Source of the DNA: Streptomyces sp. I05A-00742
Lineage (GTDB): Bacteria; Actinomycetota; Actinomycetes; Streptomycetales; Streptomycetaceae
Length of the DNA: 33,059 bases
Reading direction: 5' to 3'
Assembly (NCBI RefSeq): GCF_013055795.1
Contig: NZ_JABETO010000045.1
Coordinates: 1 to 33,059 of the forward strand
Below the pieces are notes generated by a model. That model was given only the letters and a program-made list of their open reading frames with translations. It was not told where the DNA came from and made no database searches. Made by a program: the position numbers and the translations under genes. Positions 30,659 through 33,059 of this stretch are shown here, piece after piece (the first letter of the stretch is position 1; each line of letters starts with the position of its first letter).

Positions 30659-31255
30659 ATGAACAGCGCACTCATCGTGATCGACGTCCAGGAATCCTTC
30701 CGGCAGCGGGCCAACTGGGCCGCCACGGACAACCCCGACATCGTCGGGAAGGTCAACCGCCTGGTGGAGGCCCAGCGGGCCAAGGGCGAACTGGTCGTCT
30801 GGATCCTGCACTCGGAGCCGGGCAGTGGCTCCGTCTTCGACCCGGAGCGGGGGTTCAACCGGCCGATCGAGGGGCTGGAACCGGGGGCGGACGAGCCCGT
30901 GCTCGTGAAGTCGTCGCACAATGCCTTCACCACGACCAACCTCCAGCAGCTCCTCACTCAGCGGGGTATCCGCGAGGTCCTGATCAGCGGAATCCGCACT
31001 GAGCAGTGCTGCGAGACGACGGCCCGGGTGGCCTCGGACCTCGGGTACGACGTGACGTTCGTGACCGACGCGACCGCCACGCACCCGATCGAGCACTGGG
31101 ACGCCCCCGAGGGCCGCACGCTGGAGGAGATCCTGGCGGACCCGCGTACGCTGACCACCGATGCGATCGTGGCCCGCACCGAGTACGCGCTGGCGGGCCG
31201 GTTCGCGCGGATCGCAACTGTCGACGAGCTGACCGAGGAGCTGACCGGATCGTGA
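30659..31255 (+). CDS. Isochorismatase-like cysteine hydrolase
   Basis: The 198-aa protein has the family fold and triad: D9 (LIVIDVQESF), Lys in VLVKSSHNAF, and Cys in IRTEQCCETTA. The motif G-I-R-T-x-x-C is standard; the double Cys is slightly unusual. Substrates in this family include isochorismate, nicotinamide and related amides, so the exact substrate is open. ATG 30659 lacks a strong ribosome site. The next gene overlaps its stop (GTGA), so the hydrolase and the GlxA-type regulator are co-translated and the regulator probably controls it. Confidence 0.92.
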   Translation: MNSALIVIDVQESFRQRANWAATDNPDIVGKVNRLVEAQRAKGELVVWILHSEPGSGSVFDPERGFNRPIEGLEPGADEPVLVKSSHNAFTTTNLQQLLTQRGIREVLISGIRTEQCCETTARVASDLGYDVTFVTDATATHPIEHWDAPEGRTLEEILADPRTLTTDAIVARTEYALAGRFARIATVDELTEELTGS

Positions 31256-32205
31256 CCCGGGTCGTCTTCCTGCTCGTCCCGCAGCTCCACCTCCTGGACC
31301 TCGCGGGACCCGCCCAGGTGTTCTCGACGGCGAACGACCTCGGGCACGGCTACGACGTCGCGTACGTGGGCGAGCAGGAAGACGTCCCATCGGCCCAGGG
31401 GATCACCCTGCGGGCCGCGACCGACTGGCCCGCGCTGGCGCCGGACGACCTGGTGGTGGTGCCGGGCTGGCGCTCGCGCCTCCTGCGGGAGAACGGATGG
31501 GTGTCCCGGGCGACGCTCGACCGGCTCGTCGCCCATCACGCGGCGGGCGGCACGGTCGCCAGCATCTGCGCCGGGGCGGACGCCCTGGGCCGGGCCGGTC
31601 TCCTCGACGGGCGGCGCTGCACCACGCACCACGACGTCCAGGACGAACTGGCGCGGCGCTACCCGAAGGCACAGGTGGTGCGGGACGTGCTGTACGTCAC
31701 CGACGGGCGGATCATCACCTCGGCCGGGATCGCCAGCGGCATCGACCTGGCCCTCCACCTCGTCGCCGCCCGCCACGGCGCGGCGAGCGCGGCGCGTGTG
31801 GCCCGCGAGATGGTCGTGTTCGCCCGGCGGAACGGTGACGACCAGCAGCACAGCGCCATGCTGCGGCACCGCGCCCACCTCAGCGACGCCGTCCACCACG
31901 CCCAGGACCTCATCGACTCCCGCTACACCTCCGTCCTGCGCCTCGCCGAACTCGCCTCGTCCGTCGGCCTCAGCGAACGCTCCCTCACCCGTCACTTCAC
32001 CCACGCCACCGGGCTGACACCCCTGCGCTACCAGCAGGAGCTGCGCGTCGAGCACGCCGAACACCTCATCGCCCAGGGTTCGACGGTGGAATCGGCGGCA
32101 CGCGCCGTCGGCTTCCAGGACGCCCGCATGCTGCGCCGGCTCAGGGGCAGGGCTCAGAGCTGCCCGGCCCCGGAGAGGGAACGCGAGCCGGCCGGCTACC
32201 GGTAG
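31252..32205 (+). CDS. GlxA-type AraC-family regulator (DJ-1/PfpI domain)
   Basis: The 317-aa protein joins an N-terminal DJ-1/PfpI-like domain (VVFLLVPQLHLLDLAGPAQV; nucleophile-elbow-like Cys in SICAGADAL; MVVFARR) to a C-terminal AraC helix-turn-helix pair (LAELASSVGLSERSLTRHF and VESAARAVGFQDARMLRR). GlxA-type regulators sense small metabolites, often amines or amides. GTG 31252 overlaps the hydrolase stop by 4 nt. The C-terminus (RGRAQSCPAPERER) deviates from the usual second HTH end (FGSxxTFxRxFR), so a late frameshift is possible. Its stop codon directly precedes heptamer repeats. Confidence 0.92.
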   Translation: MTRVVFLLVPQLHLLDLAGPAQVFSTANDLGHGYDVAYVGEQEDVPSAQGITLRAATDWPALAPDDLVVVPGWRSRLLRENGWVSRATLDRLVAHHAAGGTVASICAGADALGRAGLLDGRRCTTHHDVQDELARRYPKAQVVRDVLYVTDGRIITSAGIASGIDLALHLVAARHGAASAARVAREMVVFARRNGDDQQHSAMLRHRAHLSDAVHHAQDLIDSRYTSVLRLAELASSVGLSERSLTRHFTHATGLTPLRYQQELRVEHAEHLIAQGSTVESAARAVGFQDARMLRRLRGRAQSCPAPEREREPAGYR

Positions 32206-32217
32206 GCGGTAGTCAGT

Positions 32218-32255
<38 letters not shown>

Positions 32256-32369
32256 ACGAGCATTCGTGGCAGCCCTCTTCCCCGCTCCTCTCCTCTATCG
32301 TGGGCGGACGTCAGCGTCGCAACTGGTCCCCGTCGCCCCGGGCGTGGGGACGTCACGAGAGGGGGCTAC

Positions 32370-32588
32370 GTGCCGCAGCGCGTACCGGACGGCCTGAACT
32401 GGATCCCGGCCACGGACGATCCGACGGACACCACGTACCTCGAAGTCGCGTTCGACGGCGACGGGCACGTCTACCTCCGCGAGAACACCACTCCGGAGAA
32501 GGTCGTCATCACCACGGAGCGCAAGTGGGACGCCTTCATCCTCGGCGTGAAGGCGGGCGAGTTCGACCACTTCGTCGAGGGCGTCTGA
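32370..32588 (+). CDS. DUF397-like small protein (third copy, diverged)
   Basis: The 72-aa protein reads VYLRENTTPEKVVITT then KWDAFILGVKAGEFDHF, matching the C-terminal part of DUF397 (F-x-x-W/F...V-K-x-G-E-F-D), but the N-terminal W-x-KSS-x-C core is absent. GTG 32370 has AGAGGGGG 4 nt upstream. It has no adjacent XRE gene and may be an orphan partner for another regulator. Confidence 0.8.
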   Translation: MPQRVPDGLNWIPATDDPTDTTYLEVAFDGDGHVYLRENTTPEKVVITTERKWDAFILGVKAGEFDHFVEGV

Positions 32589-32612
32589 GCACACGCGCCG
32601 GCAGTCGTCACT

Positions 32613-32629
32613 GACTGAGCCGGTCAGTC
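32613..32629. terminator. Small hairpin between convergent genes
   Basis: GACTGA-GCCGG-TCAGTC is a perfect 6-bp stem with a 5-nt loop, overlapping the stop of the next gene. It could end both transcripts, but the stem is short. Confidence 0.45.
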
Positions 32630-33059
32630 GTCGCCCTCGTCACCCTCGTCGTCGTCCTGGGCGTCCGCGTTCCGCTCGTGCCGGTCGGACTGCTCGTGCT
32701 GGCCGTGCCGGGCGGGACCTTGCTCCTTCTTCCCTTTCTTCTTCTCGTTCCCGCCGTCCTTCTTCACGCTCCCGGCGTCCCGGTTTCCCTGCACTTGCGG
32801 GGGCGCGGCCGTGGGTGTCACGTGCCGGGCGTTGTCCGCGCCATCGCCGTCCTGCGGCAGCCGCTCGCTCATCTCCTCGGACTGCCCGCCGTCCCGGCGG
32901 CCCCCGCTGTCGTCGCCACCGTCCGAGGCGAACACGGACGCCCCGATGACCGCCGCCACGGCGAAGGCGACCACCCCCGCCACCACACCGGCCAGGGTCT
33001 TCGGGTTGCGCAGGCCCTTGCCGGGCGCTCCGCGCCCAGGCTTGGCCCGGCCTGCGTCG
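32624..33059 (-). CDS. Membrane-anchored protein with charged tail (partial)
   Basis: The frame is open to the window edge, so the N-terminus is missing. Visible residues read GKGLRNPKTLAGVVAGVVAF, a membrane segment (VVAGVVAFAVAAVIGASVFA), then a long highly charged region: Asp/Gly/Ser-rich first, then Lys-rich (KKDGGNEKKKGKKEQ), then His/Arg/Asp-rich, ending DDDEGDEGDD. The charged part looks disordered and extracellular. The family is not recognised; it may be the C-terminal end of a larger regulator or kinase-like protein. Confidence 0.7.
   Translation of the reverse strand, partial: DAGRAKPGRGAPGKGLRNPKTLAGVVAGVVAFAVAAVIGASVFASDGGDDSGGRRDGGQSEEMSERLPQDGDGADNARHVTPTAAPPQVQGNRDAGSVKKDGGNEKKKGKKEQGPARHGQHEQSDRHERNADAQDDDEGDEGDD

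Overview
The window is very GC-rich with strong third-position GC, GTG/TTG starts, lipoprotein and Tat-type signals, WhiJ-like XRE/DUF397 pairs, a PhoP box upstream of pstS and a typical actinobacterial intergenic repeat. It is almost certainly a Streptomyces (or close relative) chromosome fragment.

Left part (1-9022) is accessory DNA. A complete Tn7-like element lies at 1674-9017, with 25-bp terminal inverted repeats (one mismatch) and a perfect 5-bp target duplication ACGGC (1669-1673 and 9018-9022). It encodes TnsA (endonuclease), TnsB (DDE transposase), TnsC (AAA+ ATPase) and TniQ (target selector), plus a small membrane protein and a T4 endonuclease VII-like HNH nuclease. tniQ runs opposite to tnsABC. 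The missing tnsC tail sits just upstream of tniQ on the minus strand, and a candidate tniQ tail lies beyond it on the plus strand, so a segment of about 1.1 kb (about 6054-7161) appears to be inverted, breaking both genes. Directly left of the element, ending at 1668, is a diverged copy of the same type of right end. The window therefore starts inside a second related element inserted at the same ACGGC, whose visible cargo is a RusA-like resolvase gene overlapping a gene for a PD-(D/E)XK nuclease with a HEPN-like motif, a candidate two-gene defence module.

The chromosomal backbone resumes at 9023. An XRE regulator, an HbhA-like protein and a DUF2516 membrane protein (9094-10596) keep the order known from mycobacteria. 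A response-regulator/PP2C phosphatase and a coiled-coil NlpC/P60 cell-wall hydrolase (10633-13615) follow on the minus strand. Then comes the phosphate block: a PHO box, pstS-pstC-pstA-pstB (13955-18083), and convergently the low-affinity Pi transporter pit with a PhoU-like DUF47 protein (18370-19995). A copper-responsive csoR with its own operator follows.

The right part (20851-33059) holds envelope and regulatory genes: a small conserved protein, a lipoprotein, a BBE-type flavin oxidase, a PAP2 phosphatase, a lytic transglycosylase/NlpC hydrolase, a membrane Ser/Thr kinase, an RsbW-like ATPase divergent from an XRE/DUF5753 regulator with two tandem DUF397 genes, an isochorismatase-like hydrolase overlapping a GlxA-type AraC regulator, a third DUF397-like gene, and a membrane protein cut by the window edge. 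No rRNA, tRNA or CRISPR array was recognised.
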